Numbered from the stretch's first letter, positions 15,398 through 28,528 are shown. The stretch: DNA of 64,000 bases from Sphingomonas crocodyli (GCF_004005865.1 NZ_SACN01000001.1:496001-560000), one strand, 5' to 3'. Notes: generated by a model not told the origin, from the letters alone. Made by a program: numbers and translations.

Positions 15398-18079
15398 TCA
15401 GCCGCTGTTGCGCAGCGCGGTCGCGATCGCGTTGATCGACAGCTGGATGCCCTCGCGCACGCGCGGATCGTCCTCGCCCGCGCGATGGCGCTTCAACAAT
15501 TCGATCTGCAACAGGTTCAGCGGCTCGATATAGGGCAGGCGCAGCCGGATCGACTGATCGAGCGCGGGATTCTTCTGCAACAGCCGGGTCTGGCGCGTCA
15601 CCGACAACAGGCTGTCATGCGTCATCTGCCATCCGTCGCGGATGCGGCCGAAGATCGCCTTGCCCAGCGCCTTGTCCTCGACCAGCTCGGCATAGCGTTC
15701 GGCCAGGTCCATGTCGGACTTGGCCAGCACCATCTCCAGATTGGCCAGCGTCGATTGGAAGAAGGGCCACGCCTCCAGCATCTCGCGCAGCAGGCCCATA
15801 TCCTCGTGGTTCTTCAGCGCCTGCCCCACGCCATACCAGCCCGGCAGCATCACGCGCGCCTGCGCCCAGCTGAACACCCACGGGATCGCGCGCAGATCCT
15901 CGATCCGGTCGCTCTTCGTGCGGCTGGCTGGGCGCGAACCGATCTTCAGGTCGGCGATCTCGGCGATCGGGGTCATCTGGCGGAAGAAGGTGCGGAAACC
16001 CTCGGTCTCATAGACGAGGCCGCGAAACGCCTTGAACGCGGCGCCCGAAAGATCCGCCATCGCCGCGCCGAACTTCGTCGCCTCGTCGGGCTTGAGCAAA
16101 GGCTTTTCGAGGCTGGCGAGCAGGGTGGCCGATGTCACCGCCTCCAGATTGACCATCGCGCTCTCGCGCGTGCCATATTTGGCGGCGATCACCTCGCCCT
16201 GTTCGGTGATGCGGATGCGGCCCTGCACCGTGCCCGGCGGCTGCGCGCGGATCGCGGCAAAGCTCGATCCGCCGCCGCGACCCACCGAACCGCCCCGGCC
16301 GTGGAACAGCTGCATCGCCGCGCCCGCATCGGCGAACACCGATTTGAGCGCGCTCGACGCCTCGTGCAGGCTCCACACCGACGTCAGATAGCCGCCGTCC
16401 TTGTTCGAGTCCGAATAGCCGACCATCACCTCCTGATGGCCGCGCGCAGTCGTGACGGCCGCGACTTCGGGCAGGCCGAACCAGTCGGTCATCACCTCGG
16501 GCGCGTTCTCCAGATCGCCGATCGTTTCGAACAAAGGCACCACCATCACCGCGGCCTGCGGCGGCTCGCCGGGAACGTAGAGGCCGGCTTCCTTCAAAAG
16601 GATGTTGACCTCCAGCATGTCCGACACGGTCGATGCCTTGGAGATGATGTAGGTGGTGATCGCCTCTGGCCCGTAAAGCCGATGCGCCTCGGCCGCCGCC
16701 TCGACGATCGCGAGTTCGGACAGGGTCTCCTCGTCATAGCCGCCGAAGGGCGTGCGCAGCAGCCGCTTGCTCTGCAATTCGGATCGCAGCAGCGCGACGC
16801 GCGCTTTTTCGTCGAGCGCCATATAATCGGCCTCGACCCCCGCGACCTTGAGCAGATCGGCGACGACGCGTTCGTGCACGTCCGAATTCTGGCGCAGGTC
16901 GAGCGTGGCGAGGTGGAAGCCGAAGGTCTCGACCGCACGGATCAGCCGGCCGAGTGCACCGCCACTCGACAGCGAACCCGCGCCGGTGCGGTTGAGCGCA
17001 TGGCTCAGCTCGACCAGATCGGCCTTGAGTTCGCCGGGCGTCGCATAGGCATCGCCATCGGCCTCATAGCGCGGCAGCCGCTCGGGCGGGCGCCCGGCCA
17101 GCGCCTGATAGGTCTTGGCGAGGCGCGAATAGATGCCGCTGATCGCGCGGCGATAGGGCTCGTCGCTGCGGGTCGAGCTCTTGTCGCCCGATGCCTCGGC
17201 CAGCTTTTCGACCTCCCACGTCACCTCGGCCAGTTCGGTCGAGATCGACAGTTCGGCGCCCAGCGCGTGCAACTGGCGCAGATAATGGCCCAGCACCGCC
17301 TCCGCCCCGCGCGACAGCGCCAGGCGCAGCGAATCCGCGGTCACGAACGGATTGCCGTCGCGATCGCCGCCGATCCAGGTGCCGGGGCGCAGGAAGCTCG
17401 CCGGGCGATGCCCCAGCGCGCGCTGCCAGCGCGAATAGAGCGCGGGCAAAGTGGGCAGGAACACGTCGCGCAGATAGGCGAGCGCGGTCTCGACCTCGTC
17501 GGCGACATAGAGCCGCTCGCGGCGCAGCGGGCGCGTCTGCCACAGCAAGGCGATCTGACGGTAGATCGCCTGATCGATCAGGTCGCCGTCGACCGTCTCG
17601 GTCCGGCCGATATCCTTCAGCGCCATCAGTTCGGCGATATGGTTGCGATGATCGATCATGCTCTTGCGCCGCACCTCGGTCGGGTGCGCGGTGAGCACGG
17701 GGGCGATCAGCGATCGGTTGAGCAGATCGAGCACTTCGGATCGCGAAATCCCCTCCTGCTCGAGCCTTGCGAGTGCGGAGGCGACATCGGCCCCCGGTTC
17801 GGCCGCCACGCCCTGCCGATCCTCGGCCAGGTTGGCGAGCATCGAGAACAGCATGAAGCCGCGCACGAAGGAGAGCGTGTCGTCGAGCGTCAGCGCATCC
17901 AGCCCGCTGTCGATGCTGTGCGCGTCGACGATCCCGCGTGCGCGATCGACCGACGCGGAACGGATATATTCGATCCGCCGGAACAAGGTTTCGCCCCCAT
18001 AGGCCTTGATCACGTCGCCAAGCAGGCGGCCAAGGAAGCGGATGTCGGGGTTCTGGGTGATCGGGGGTGCACTGGACAT
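15398..18079 (-). CDS. ppc: Phosphoenolpyruvate carboxylase
   Basis: 893 residues, usual length. Converts phosphoenolpyruvate and bicarbonate to oxaloacetate, replenishing the TCA cycle. Catalytic motifs: VLTAHPTEVRRKS (His), GYSDSNKDGGYLTS, FHGRGGSVGRGGG and the C-terminal LRNSG. I use the ATG at 18079 (MSSAPPITQNPDIRFLG); an in-frame ATG at 18178 would add a non-homologous leader. Confidence 0.96.
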   Translation of the reverse strand: MSSAPPITQNPDIRFLGRLLGDVIKAYGGETLFRRIEYIRSASVDRARGIVDAHSIDSGLDALTLDDTLSFVRGFMLFSMLANLAEDRQGVAAEPGADVASALARLEQEGISRSEVLDLLNRSLIAPVLTAHPTEVRRKSMIDHRNHIAELMALKDIGRTETVDGDLIDQAIYRQIALLWQTRPLRRERLYVADEVETALAYLRDVFLPTLPALYSRWQRALGHRPASFLRPGTWIGGDRDGNPFVTADSLRLALSRGAEAVLGHYLRQLHALGAELSISTELAEVTWEVEKLAEASGDKSSTRSDEPYRRAISGIYSRLAKTYQALAGRPPERLPRYEADGDAYATPGELKADLVELSHALNRTGAGSLSSGGALGRLIRAVETFGFHLATLDLRQNSDVHERVVADLLKVAGVEADYMALDEKARVALLRSELQSKRLLRTPFGGYDEETLSELAIVEAAAEAHRLYGPEAITTYIISKASTVSDMLEVNILLKEAGLYVPGEPPQAAVMVVPLFETIGDLENAPEVMTDWFGLPEVAAVTTARGHQEVMVGYSDSNKDGGYLTSVWSLHEASSALKSVFADAGAAMQLFHGRGGSVGRGGGSSFAAIRAQPPGTVQGRIRITEQGEVIAAKYGTRESAMVNLEAVTSATLLASLEKPLLKPDEATKFGAAMADLSGAAFKAFRGLVYETEGFRTFFRQMTPIAEIADLKIGSRPASRTKSDRIEDLRAIPWVFSWAQARVMLPGWYGVGQALKNHEDMGLLREMLEAWPFFQSTLANLEMVLAKSDMDLAERYAELVEDKALGKAIFGRIRDGWQMTHDSLLSVTRQTRLLQKNPALDQSIRLRLPYIEPLNLLQIELLKRHRAGEDDPRVREGIQLSINAIATALRNSG

Positions 18080-18255
18080 GATCGGATGCTGCGCCGCGCG
18101 AATGAAGGCGTCAACCATTCGTCGCAAAGCGCGCCAAAGCCGGCCGAATCCCCTTTCGCTAAAGCGGAAATTAACCATAGTCCGCGAAGGAAGGGCGATC
18201 CGGGGGGACGCCCGTCGCGCCGTGCGTGCGCGTCCGCCACATCGGGGGTTTGGGT

Positions 18256-18447
18256 ATGCTTCCTGCGTTTGCGTTGATCTATGGCTTTGTGGCGATGTTC
18301 GTGGTGTCGAGCATCCAGCGCAACCGGCGCGAGCAGCGCGAACATGCGCCTGCGCTCATCTTCGCGGGTCGCGGGCTGATGGCGGCATCGGCCACCGGCG
18401 CGGCGCTCCTGATCGGCAGCGCGGCCTGGGCCAACTTCCAGCTTTAA
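18256..18447 (+). CDS. Small two-helix membrane protein
   Basis: 63 residues: an N-terminal hydrophobic helix (MLPAFALIYGFVAMFVVSS), a basic loop (RNRREQREH) and a second hydrophobic helix (LMAASATGAALLIGSAAW). Function unknown. Located between ppc and tRNA-Gly. Confidence 0.5.
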   Translation: MLPAFALIYGFVAMFVVSSIQRNRREQREHAPALIFAGRGLMAASATGAALLIGSAAWANFQL

Positions 18448-18497
18448 ACAGACTTGTCCGGCAGGCCGTCTTTCCGCTATCGGGACGGCTCCTGAGC

Positions 18498-18571
18498 GCG
18501 GGCGTAGCATAGTGGTAATGCTCTAGCCTTCCAAGCTAGCTAGGAGGGTTCGATTCCCTTCGCCCGCTCCA
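18498..18571 (+). tRNA. tRNA-Gly (anticodon TCC)
   Basis: Cloverleaf: acceptor GCGGGCG/CGCCCGC, D-arm with GTGGTA, anticodon stem CTAGC/GCTAG with loop containing TCC, T-arm GGTTCGATTCC, encoded CCA. Its last 14 bases are repeated at 21129 and form one end of the neighbouring island. Confidence 0.97.
18558..18571 (+). repeat. attL-like 14-bp repeat (tRNA-Gly 3' end)
   Basis: CTTCGCCCGCTCCA, identical to 21129-21142; flanking bases differ on both sides. Confidence 0.75.
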
Positions 18572-18609
18572 AACCTGAAACCCCGAAAATCAACTAATTT
18601 TTTACCAGT

Positions 18610-18864
18610 TTAAGCACGGCCTTGAAAGAACCTTCGTGCGGTAACCTGCGGTAAAGGCTCCGGAACACGCTTTTTGATGTCATCAATGACCACCTCGGTA
18701 GCGGCCAGAATCAGGCCCAGATTGGCCGGGTCCGGGATTGCATAGATGTCGAAATGCTCGCCTTCACATGGCCAGGCATCTTCGCGCCTTGCCGCCAGTT
18801 GACCTCCCCGACCGCCTTGCGGCCGATCTCGAGCTTGAGCTCGCGAATAACAAGGCGCTCGCAA
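18610..18864 (-). pseudogene. C-terminal fragment of an unknown island protein
   Basis: The last ~50 codons (EHFDIYAIPDPANLGLILAATEVV ... ARRFFQGRA, split here: EHFDIYAIPDPANLGL then ILAATEVVIDDIKKRV) read like real protein, while upstream the plausible frame shifts near 18765 into one reading ELKLEIGRKAVGEV. This could be one frameshifted gene, or chance. It conflicts with the plus-strand spanin-like reading of the same stretch. Confidence 0.2.
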
Positions 18865-19016
18865 CCGCCAGTTCGGCCGCCGAAGCCGCGGCGAGCGAAC
18901 GCGCTGGAGACCTTGCCCAGAACACCAAGCAGCAAGGGGAATTGACCCATGCGAGCAAGGCTTGCGCGACTGAGCATGATTGCCGCATCCGCCGTGGCTG
19001 TGTCATCCTGCGCTAG
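18768..19016 (+). pseudogene. Possible inner-membrane spanin (Rz-like) remnant
   Basis: The frame encodes an Ala/Glu-rich potential coiled coil (LAADLELELANNKALATA, then EAAASERAGDLAQNTKQQ) ending with two cysteines. It lacks the N-terminal membrane anchor of Rz proteins, so it would be truncated. It overlaps the lipoprotein ORF at 18949 in another frame, the arrangement seen for Rz/Rz1 lysis genes. Confidence 0.3.
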
Positions 19017-19083
19017 CAAGGGGCCGATACGGGCGCTATCCCCGCCTGCGCAAGACTTGGTCTCTGAGCGAGAGCCGGCCTAG
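18949..19083 (+). CDS. Possible outer-membrane spanin lipoprotein (Rz1-like)
   Basis: 44 residues: short signal peptide with lipobox (VAVSSC, Cys21), then a short Pro-containing mature part (ASKGPIRALSPPAQ). Size, lipobox and out-of-frame overlap with the preceding coiled-coil ORF fit Rz1-type spanins of phage lysis cassettes. AAGGGG lies about ten bases upstream of the ATG. No endolysin or holin is adjacent. Confidence 0.4.
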   Translation: MRARLARLSMIAASAVAVSSCASKGPIRALSPPAQDLVSEREPA

Positions 19084-19253
19084 CCTATCGCGGCGCTGGC
19101 CGATCCTGCCGCTGAGGATGACTGGAACGACGAAGTGCTTTTGTGGGGGCGCAGGGGATGGCAGCAGGTTGTTCGCATCTGCCGCTGGGTTGTCCGCAAT
19201 GGGGCTTTGGACCCGGGCTGCCCCACCATGTAGAGCAGCCCGAGAGCATTATA

Positions 19254-19970
19254 CTAGACCGTAGCTTCCTCATAGGTCGGTGGGGTCTGCGTCGTCCCGC
19301 CCGCCTTCCGCGCGACCATGAACTTGGAATACTCGTCCACGTCCTTCGAGTAGCCCACGAGATCGCAGGCAATATACTTCTGCAGGATTGTTCCCAGGCG
19401 TTCGTCGTAGATGTCGTCGCACAGTAACCAGCCACCGGGCTCAAGCAGCTCATTGATCGCTGCACCGTAAGCGTGGATCTCGCGCTCGTCGTGCAGCGTA
19501 TCGCAGAAGATCATCGAATAGCTTGAGCGCTTCGGCACCTTCAAGAAGTCACCGCGGACGAACGTGGTCACGTATTGGAGCAGGCCGGCATTGCGAATCG
19601 TGTCAATCAGTACCGCAGTGCTGCCGCCCTTGGTATGAATGCTGCGAACGACCGCATCGTTGTCGAGGAACGCCGAGAAGGTATCGCCAAACATTTCGTT
19701 CCACTCGGCGATCGAGGTCGGGCCATAGTCGATCGTGTCGAACGGTGTTTCTTTGCCAGAATCCCTAATAGCTGCGGCGATAGCGAGGGTAGAGCGGCCA
19801 AGCCACGGCCCGATTTCCAGAACAGGCCCTTCGACGTTCTTGGCGAGGGTATAGAGCAGATTCACTTCGGTGAGGTTCGTCCAGCCCTGCGGAAAGTGAT
19901 GTTCATGTACCGGGCATCCCTCAAGATGCTCAACGTTGATTACATTGCCATCCAATAGTTGATCGATCAC
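19254..19970 (-). CDS. Class I SAM-dependent methyltransferase
   Basis: 238 residues, apparently intact. Rossmann motif I is VLEIGPWLGRSTLAIA; a second acidic motif (FDTIDYGP) and late MIFCDTLHDER and WLLCDDIYDER resemble the Methyltransf_24/CmcI group. Codon use is less GC-extreme than that of neighbouring core genes, fitting acquisition with the island. Substrate unknown; modification of a surface glycan or small molecule is possible. Confidence 0.7.
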   Translation of the reverse strand: MIDQLLDGNVINVEHLEGCPVHEHHFPQGWTNLTEVNLLYTLAKNVEGPVLEIGPWLGRSTLAIAAAIRDSGKETPFDTIDYGPTSIAEWNEMFGDTFSAFLDNDAVVRSIHTKGGSTAVLIDTIRNAGLLQYVTTFVRGDFLKVPKRSSYSMIFCDTLHDEREIHAYGAAINELLEPGGWLLCDDIYDERLGTILQKYIACDLVGYSKDVDEYSKFMVARKAGGTTQTPPTYEEATV

Positions 19971-20257
19971 TTCCGAAACCCCCGTGTGCTGTTAGTTGCT
20001 TGCGGTGCTCGGCCCTAATGGCATCGGCGTCCAATGTGCCGGGTCGAGAGAAGCACCGCTGGTCCCGATGACCGTCCAGAAGCCGCCGCCGTTTCCTGCC
20101 GGCGTTCAGTAAGCGAACGCCATGTTGGTGCAATGCTGAATGGTAGCCAGTCAGTTCCCCTCATGGCGTTCTAATGTACGAAGGAAATTTGCTGGTGCAA
20201 GGGGCTTGGCCTTTTAAGGCATTGGTGATGTGGTAGATTCATCGGGCTGCGGCGGTG

Positions 20258-20334
20258 CATCATGCAGCGCAGTTGGTAGTGCGCACTTCAGGGGGTTCCC
20301 AGTAGGAGTACGGGTTCGATTCCCGTCATGGTGT
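20258..20334 (+). other. tRNA-like sequence with aberrant anticodon arm
   Basis: 77 nt. Acceptor CATCATG/CATGGTG pairs in all seven positions (one wobble), D-arm GCGC-AGTTGGTAGT-GCGC, and T-arm ACGGG-TTCGATT-CCCGT are intact. The 25 nt between D and T stems do not give a normal 5-bp anticodon stem with a 7-nt loop, and CCA is not encoded. Probably a decayed phage or island tRNA. Confidence 0.45.
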
Positions 20335-20353
20335 CGAACAGCCGCAGCAGCAG

Positions 20354-20488
20354 TTATCCCTCCCGCCCGATCTGCTCCCCAAACCTCACCGTCTTCACTA
20401 GCAAGTATAAAGAGCAGGATAGACTGTCCTGCTTACCCCTCTGCTGAGCCAGCTTTGCGCGGTGGAGGATGCGGGATTTGCCGGTCAT
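20354..20488 (-). CDS. Small phage-like ORF (44 aa)
   Basis: Starts MTGKSRILHRAKLAQQRGKQ; its ATG overlaps the stop of the preceding frame as ATGA. No family recognised. Third member of a minus-strand chain of overlapping ORFs. Confidence 0.3.
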   Translation of the reverse strand: MTGKSRILHRAKLAQQRGKQDSLSCSLYLLVKTVRFGEQIGREG

Positions 20489-20725
20489 CGGGCGACGTCC
20501 TCGATCGACACGCTCTGGTACATCTGCTCAGCCATCTGGGCGGCTGCCCAATGCGGATAGCCTTGCTGCAGCCAGTACCTGTACTACATCCGGCGGAGAC
20601 CGCAGTATGACCGCTTCATAGTCTCAGTGAGCGCCGCCAGTTGACCGTTGTGCGCGGCCTCAATGCCCTCGCGCACTTTCCGGCGCTTTTTTGAACCAAA
20701 GTTACCAGCTTTTCATCTCGGTCAT
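20485..20725 (-). pseudogene. Broken phage-like gene (frameshift and internal stop)
   Basis: Begins MTEMK, whose ATG overlaps the upstream ORF's stop (ATGA). The frame is lost after four codons at an AAAA run and resumes one frame over as AGNFGSKKRRKVREGIEAA, continues to CGLRRM, meets TAG, then goes on as YRYWLQQGYPHWAAAQMAEQ to a stop at 20485. The sensible protein on both sides of the lesions argues for a recently inactivated gene. Confidence 0.45.
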
Positions 20726-21090
20726 GTCTGAACTCCTGCGTCCATTCCCATCCGTAAAGGACATATCTTCCTGTAGGAAGGGATCAGCCAGAGGGTTGGG
20801 GTTGGAACTCCCGCCGCTTCTTCGTCGAGCATCCATCGCGCATCGTGCCCAGTAATGGCCTGAGCTTTCATGGCCGGATGCGTCGTCGATAAGGCTGGGT
20901 TGGTATCGGCCTCTGGCCTTTCGTGGTCATCCGGATTCTCAACACGTTCGTGTTCGGCTTCGTAAGGGTTTTCGTAAAGCGTCATTGCGCCGAAAAGTTG
21001 GCCGATCTGGCGCTGGGCGCCGAGACCCTTTCGAGGCAACCAAAACCGATCGATCTGCGATTTCCATTTTGAGCTTAATTTAAGCGTCAC
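20722..21090 (-). CDS. Hypothetical island protein
   Basis: Up to 122 residues; an internal Met gives MTLYENPYEAEHERVENPDD. Acidic middle, no recognised domain. Its stop overlaps the next ATG (ATGA), supporting that it was a real coupled gene. Start site uncertain. Confidence 0.35.
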   Translation of the reverse strand: MTLKLSSKWKSQIDRFWLPRKGLGAQRQIGQLFGAMTLYENPYEAEHERVENPDDHERPEADTNPALSTTHPAMKAQAITGHDARWMLDEEAAGVPTPTLWLIPSYRKICPLRMGMDAGVQT

Positions 21091-21128
21091 ATGCGGGTTT
21101 TTAGCCGAGTATGTTTCTGGCTGATCGG

Positions 21129-21142
21129 CTTCGCCCGCTCCA
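21129..21142 (+). repeat. attR-like 14-bp repeat
   Basis: Second copy of CTTCGCCCGCTCCA, marking the distal end of the tRNA-Gly island. Confidence 0.75.
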
Positions 21143-21288
21143 CGGCCTCGCAGTCTTGTAAAAATGCGACAAGTCGTTGCGGACGCGATCCTAAATCATT
21201 GTAAAATAGTCGAATCGCGGATTGCCGTTCAGGCAACCTTCATGTCATCCGTTCGTTTGTTGCATAATAAAGACGAGCGGAGAGGCTC

Positions 21289-21483
21289 ATGGCTACACTT
21301 CCCCATCGCGATGAACCTCGTCGCGGATCGCGGATCTATCTTCCTCCGGGGCAGCCGGTACAGGCGAAGCCTGCGCTGCGACCGGCGGAGGCGCGGCCGT
21401 CGCGGATCCAGCGGATGACCTTCATCTTCGGTGTCAGCACGATGCTGTGGCTCGGCATCGCGGCGCTGGTGGTGGCGCTCTAA
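21289..21483 (+). CDS. Small C-terminally anchored membrane protein
   Basis: 64 residues: a basic, Pro-rich cytoplasmic segment (RRGSRIYLPPGQP) and one C-terminal transmembrane helix (FGVSTMLWLGIAALVVAL). GAGAGG precedes the ATG. No family name recognised. Confidence 0.5.
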   Translation: MATLPHRDEPRRGSRIYLPPGQPVQAKPALRPAEARPSRIQRMTFIFGVSTMLWLGIAALVVAL

Positions 21484-21490
21484 CTAAGCC

Positions 21491-22162
21491 CTAGAAGTCG
21501 GGCTTCTCATAATGATCGGGGGGCGAAACCAGCTCCATCCGATCGGCCAGCACGGTGCGCAGCGACCGGCGCGACTTCATTCCCGAATACCATTGGCGCG
21601 TCTCGTCATGCCCGCGCCAGTCGATCCCGCCCAGATAGTCGGCGACCGACAGATGCGCCGCGCAGGCCAGGTCGGCGAGGCTCAGCAGCGGCCCGGCGAT
21701 CCAGCGGCGGCTGGCCACCAGATAATCGATATAATCGAGATGGTCGTTCGCGGCCTTCATCGCATGGCGCAGCACGCCCGCGTCGGGCGACAGGCGGTGG
21801 ACGATCCGCTTGATCGCGCGCTCGTGCAGCAGCGGGCCGACCACGTCGCCGTGAAACTTCTCGTCGAAATAGGCGACCAGCCGGCGCACCTCGGCGCGCG
21901 CGGCGACATTGCCGGGGATCATCGGCGCGCGTTCGACCGTCTCTTCCAGATATTCGCCGATCGCCTTCGAATCGATCAGCGTCAGGCCGAGGGTGGCGTC
22001 GGCCAGAACCGGGGTCTGGCCGCTCGGGTTCATGTCGAGGAACTCGTCGCGCCGCTCCCACGGGGATTCGCGCACCAGCTGATACGCGATGCCCTTCTCC
22101 TCCATCTGGAGCCGCACTTTGCGCGAATAGGGGCAGAGGGGAAACTGATACAGCTGGAACAT
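21491..22162 (-). CDS. Glutathione S-transferase family protein
   Basis: 223 residues. The N-terminal thioredoxin-like domain (YQFPLCPYSRKVRLQMEEKG, SGQTPVL, then DSKAIGEYLEE for the glutathione-binding turn) is followed by an all-helical C-terminal domain. A Cys-Pro at the position of the usual catalytic residue suggests an omega/beta-like class. Probable glutathione conjugation or thiol transfer. Confidence 0.85.
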   Translation of the reverse strand: MFQLYQFPLCPYSRKVRLQMEEKGIAYQLVRESPWERRDEFLDMNPSGQTPVLADATLGLTLIDSKAIGEYLEETVERAPMIPGNVAARAEVRRLVAYFDEKFHGDVVGPLLHERAIKRIVHRLSPDAGVLRHAMKAANDHLDYIDYLVASRRWIAGPLLSLADLACAAHLSVADYLGGIDWRGHDETRQWYSGMKSRRSLRTVLADRMELVSPPDHYEKPDF

Positions 22163-22244
22163 CGCGCCCCAGCCTATCGACCGCAGGACGCGCTGTCAGC
22201 AGTCTGAACGCAAAAGACCCACAGCTTTGTTGCTGTCAGCCATA

Positions 22245-22368
22245 ATCCTCCCCGGAACGGGGAGGGGGACCATCCGCAGGATGGTGGAGGGGGCTGGAGG
22301 CCAGGTCCATCGCCTGTGGCGAACCCCCTCCACCGCTTCGCGGTCCCCCTCCCCGTCCCGGGGAGGAT
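22245..22368. repeat. GC-rich palindromic repeat (copy A)
   Basis: Begins ATCCTCCCCGGAACGGGGAGG and ends with its near-complement, with inner inverted arms (GGTGGAGGGGG / CCCCCTCCACC). One of four related elements here (others at 42764, 55621, 60937). Confidence 0.75.
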
Positions 22369-22378
22369 CAGGCGTGGA

Positions 22379-26917
<4,539 letters not shown>

Positions 26918-26943
26918 CGCGCCATCCCTTCCAAAATCCATCG

Positions 26944-28392
26944 TCATGCCGCCACCTTCGCAGGGGAAGCGGCCTTCTTCGCCTTCAGGAAGGCGTGCAT
27001 GCGTTCCGCCACATCGCGGCCGTCGCGGATCGCCCAGACGACCAGCGAGGCACCGCGCACGATGTCGCCCGCGGCGAACACGCCCTCGACGCTGGTCTGC
27101 ATCGTCTTGTGGTCGACGCGCAAAGTGCCCCAGCGGGTTACCGACAGATCGGGCGCGCCGAACATGTGCGGCAGTTCCTCGGGGTCGAAGCCCAGCGCCT
27201 TGATCACCAGATCGGCGTCGAGGCGGAACTCGCTGCCCGGATCGGGCTCGGGCGCGCGGCGGCCCGAAGCGTCGGGCGCGCCCAGACGCATCTTGATCGC
27301 GCGCACGCCGCTGACCGCATCGGTGCCGTCGAAGGCTTCGGGGGCGGAGAGCCACACGAACTCGACGCCTTCTTCCTCGGCATTCTTCGTCTCGCGCTGC
27401 GAACCCGGCATATTGGCCTTGTCGCGGCGGTAGAGGCACTTGACCGACTTGGCGCCCTGGCGGATCGCGGTGCGGACACAGTCCATCGCGGTATCGCCGC
27501 CGCCGATCACGACGACATTCTTGTCCGCCGCGTTGAGCCCACCATTGTCATAGGCTTCGACCGCGTCACCAAAGCCCTTGCGGTTCGACGCGATCAGATA
27601 GTCGAGCGCATCGACCACGCCCGGCGCGCCGACGCCCGGCGCCTTGATCGCGCGCGGCTTGTAAACGCCGGTGGCGATCAGCAGCGCGTCGTGCCGCCCG
27701 CGCAGCTCGTCGAGGGTCGCGTCGCGGCCGACTTCGAAGCTGTTGTGGAAGACGATGCCCGCATCGGCCAGCCGCTTCACGCGGCGCATCACCACGTCCT
27801 TTTCCAGCTTGAAGCCGGGAATGCCGTAGGTCAGCAGGCCGCCGGCGCGATCGTGACGGTCATAGACGTGCACCTCGTAACCGCGCGCGCGCATCAGTTC
27901 GGCGGTGGTCAGGCCCGCGGGGCCGGCGCCGATCACACCGATCGACTGGCCCTTTGCGGGGCCGACGCGCACCGGCTCGACCCAGCCATTTTCCCAGGCC
28001 GTGTCGGTGATGTACTTTTCGACCGACCCGATCGTCACCGCGCCGTGGCCGGAGAATTCGATCACGCAATTGCCTTCGCACAGCCGGTCCTGCGGGCAGA
28101 TGCGGCCGCAGATTTCGGGCATGGTCGACGTCGCGTTCGACAGTTCATAGGCCTCGCGCAGACGCCCTTCGGTCGTCAGGCGCAGCCAGTCCGGAATATG
28201 GTTGTGCAGCGGGCAATGCGTCGCGCAGTAAGGCACGCCGCACTGCGAACAGCGCGAAGCCTGCTCGCCTGCCGCTTCGTCATTATAACGTGCGCTGATC
28301 TCGCCAAAATCGGCGGTGCGATCGGATGCGTCGCGTTTGACAGGATAATCCTGCCCCCGCACGACGAACTTCAGCATCGGTTCATTGGCCAT
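26944..28392 (-). CDS. gltD: Glutamate synthase small subunit
   Basis: 482 residues. N-terminal 4Fe-4S cysteines (CSQCGVPYC...C), FAD-binding GAGPAGL and NAD(P)H-binding GGGDTAMDC motifs. It takes electrons from NADPH to the large subunit. Here gltD precedes gltB on the transcript. The upstream region contains an inverted repeat at 28494-28528. Confidence 0.96.
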   Translation of the reverse strand: MANEPMLKFVVRGQDYPVKRDASDRTADFGEISARYNDEAAGEQASRCSQCGVPYCATHCPLHNHIPDWLRLTTEGRLREAYELSNATSTMPEICGRICPQDRLCEGNCVIEFSGHGAVTIGSVEKYITDTAWENGWVEPVRVGPAKGQSIGVIGAGPAGLTTAELMRARGYEVHVYDRHDRAGGLLTYGIPGFKLEKDVVMRRVKRLADAGIVFHNSFEVGRDATLDELRGRHDALLIATGVYKPRAIKAPGVGAPGVVDALDYLIASNRKGFGDAVEAYDNGGLNAADKNVVVIGGGDTAMDCVRTAIRQGAKSVKCLYRRDKANMPGSQRETKNAEEEGVEFVWLSAPEAFDGTDAVSGVRAIKMRLGAPDASGRRAPEPDPGSEFRLDADLVIKALGFDPEELPHMFGAPDLSVTRWGTLRVDHKTMQTSVEGVFAAGDIVRGASLVVWAIRDGRDVAERMHAFLKAKKAASPAKVAA

Positions 28393-28493
28393 GAATGCGC
28401 TCCCTCATGGCGCGCCCATTCTCACAGGAAACCGCCGGAGTCACGCGCAATCCGCGCAATGAGTAAGCTTTGCTTACCTAATATCTGGGGAAA

Positions 28494-28528
28494 AGCGACT
28501 TATTGTGAATCATTCGCGACAAGTCGCT
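28494..28528. promoter_or_regulatory. Inverted repeat in front of gltD
   Basis: AGCGACTT (28494) and AAGTCGCT (28521) flank a 19-bp spacer, and the right arm lies in the tighter palindrome GCGAC-AA-GTCGC (28516-28527). The spacer contains GTGAATCATTCGC. Candidate operator for gltDB or end of the uppP message. Confidence 0.35.

Larger units (their letters stand above)
18558..21142. mobile_element. Decayed tRNA-Gly-integrated island (2.6 kb)
   Basis: Bounded by the direct repeat CTTCGCCCGCTCCA (18558-18571, tRNA-Gly 3' end, and 21129-21142), the pattern left by tyrosine integrases. Contents: phage-like fragments, a spanin-like gene, a methyltransferase, a tRNA-like sequence and three overlapping small genes, one broken. 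No integrase remains. Base composition is less GC-rich than the flanks. Confidence 0.75.

Noticed and set aside
15485..18277. 930-codon ORF antisense to ppc
   Set aside because: Shadow of ppc; low-complexity Arg/Gln/His composition and no motifs.
18949..19083. Confident lysis-cassette call
   Set aside because: Layout fits spanins, but no endolysin or holin is next to it and the partner lacks a membrane anchor; kept only as a possibility.
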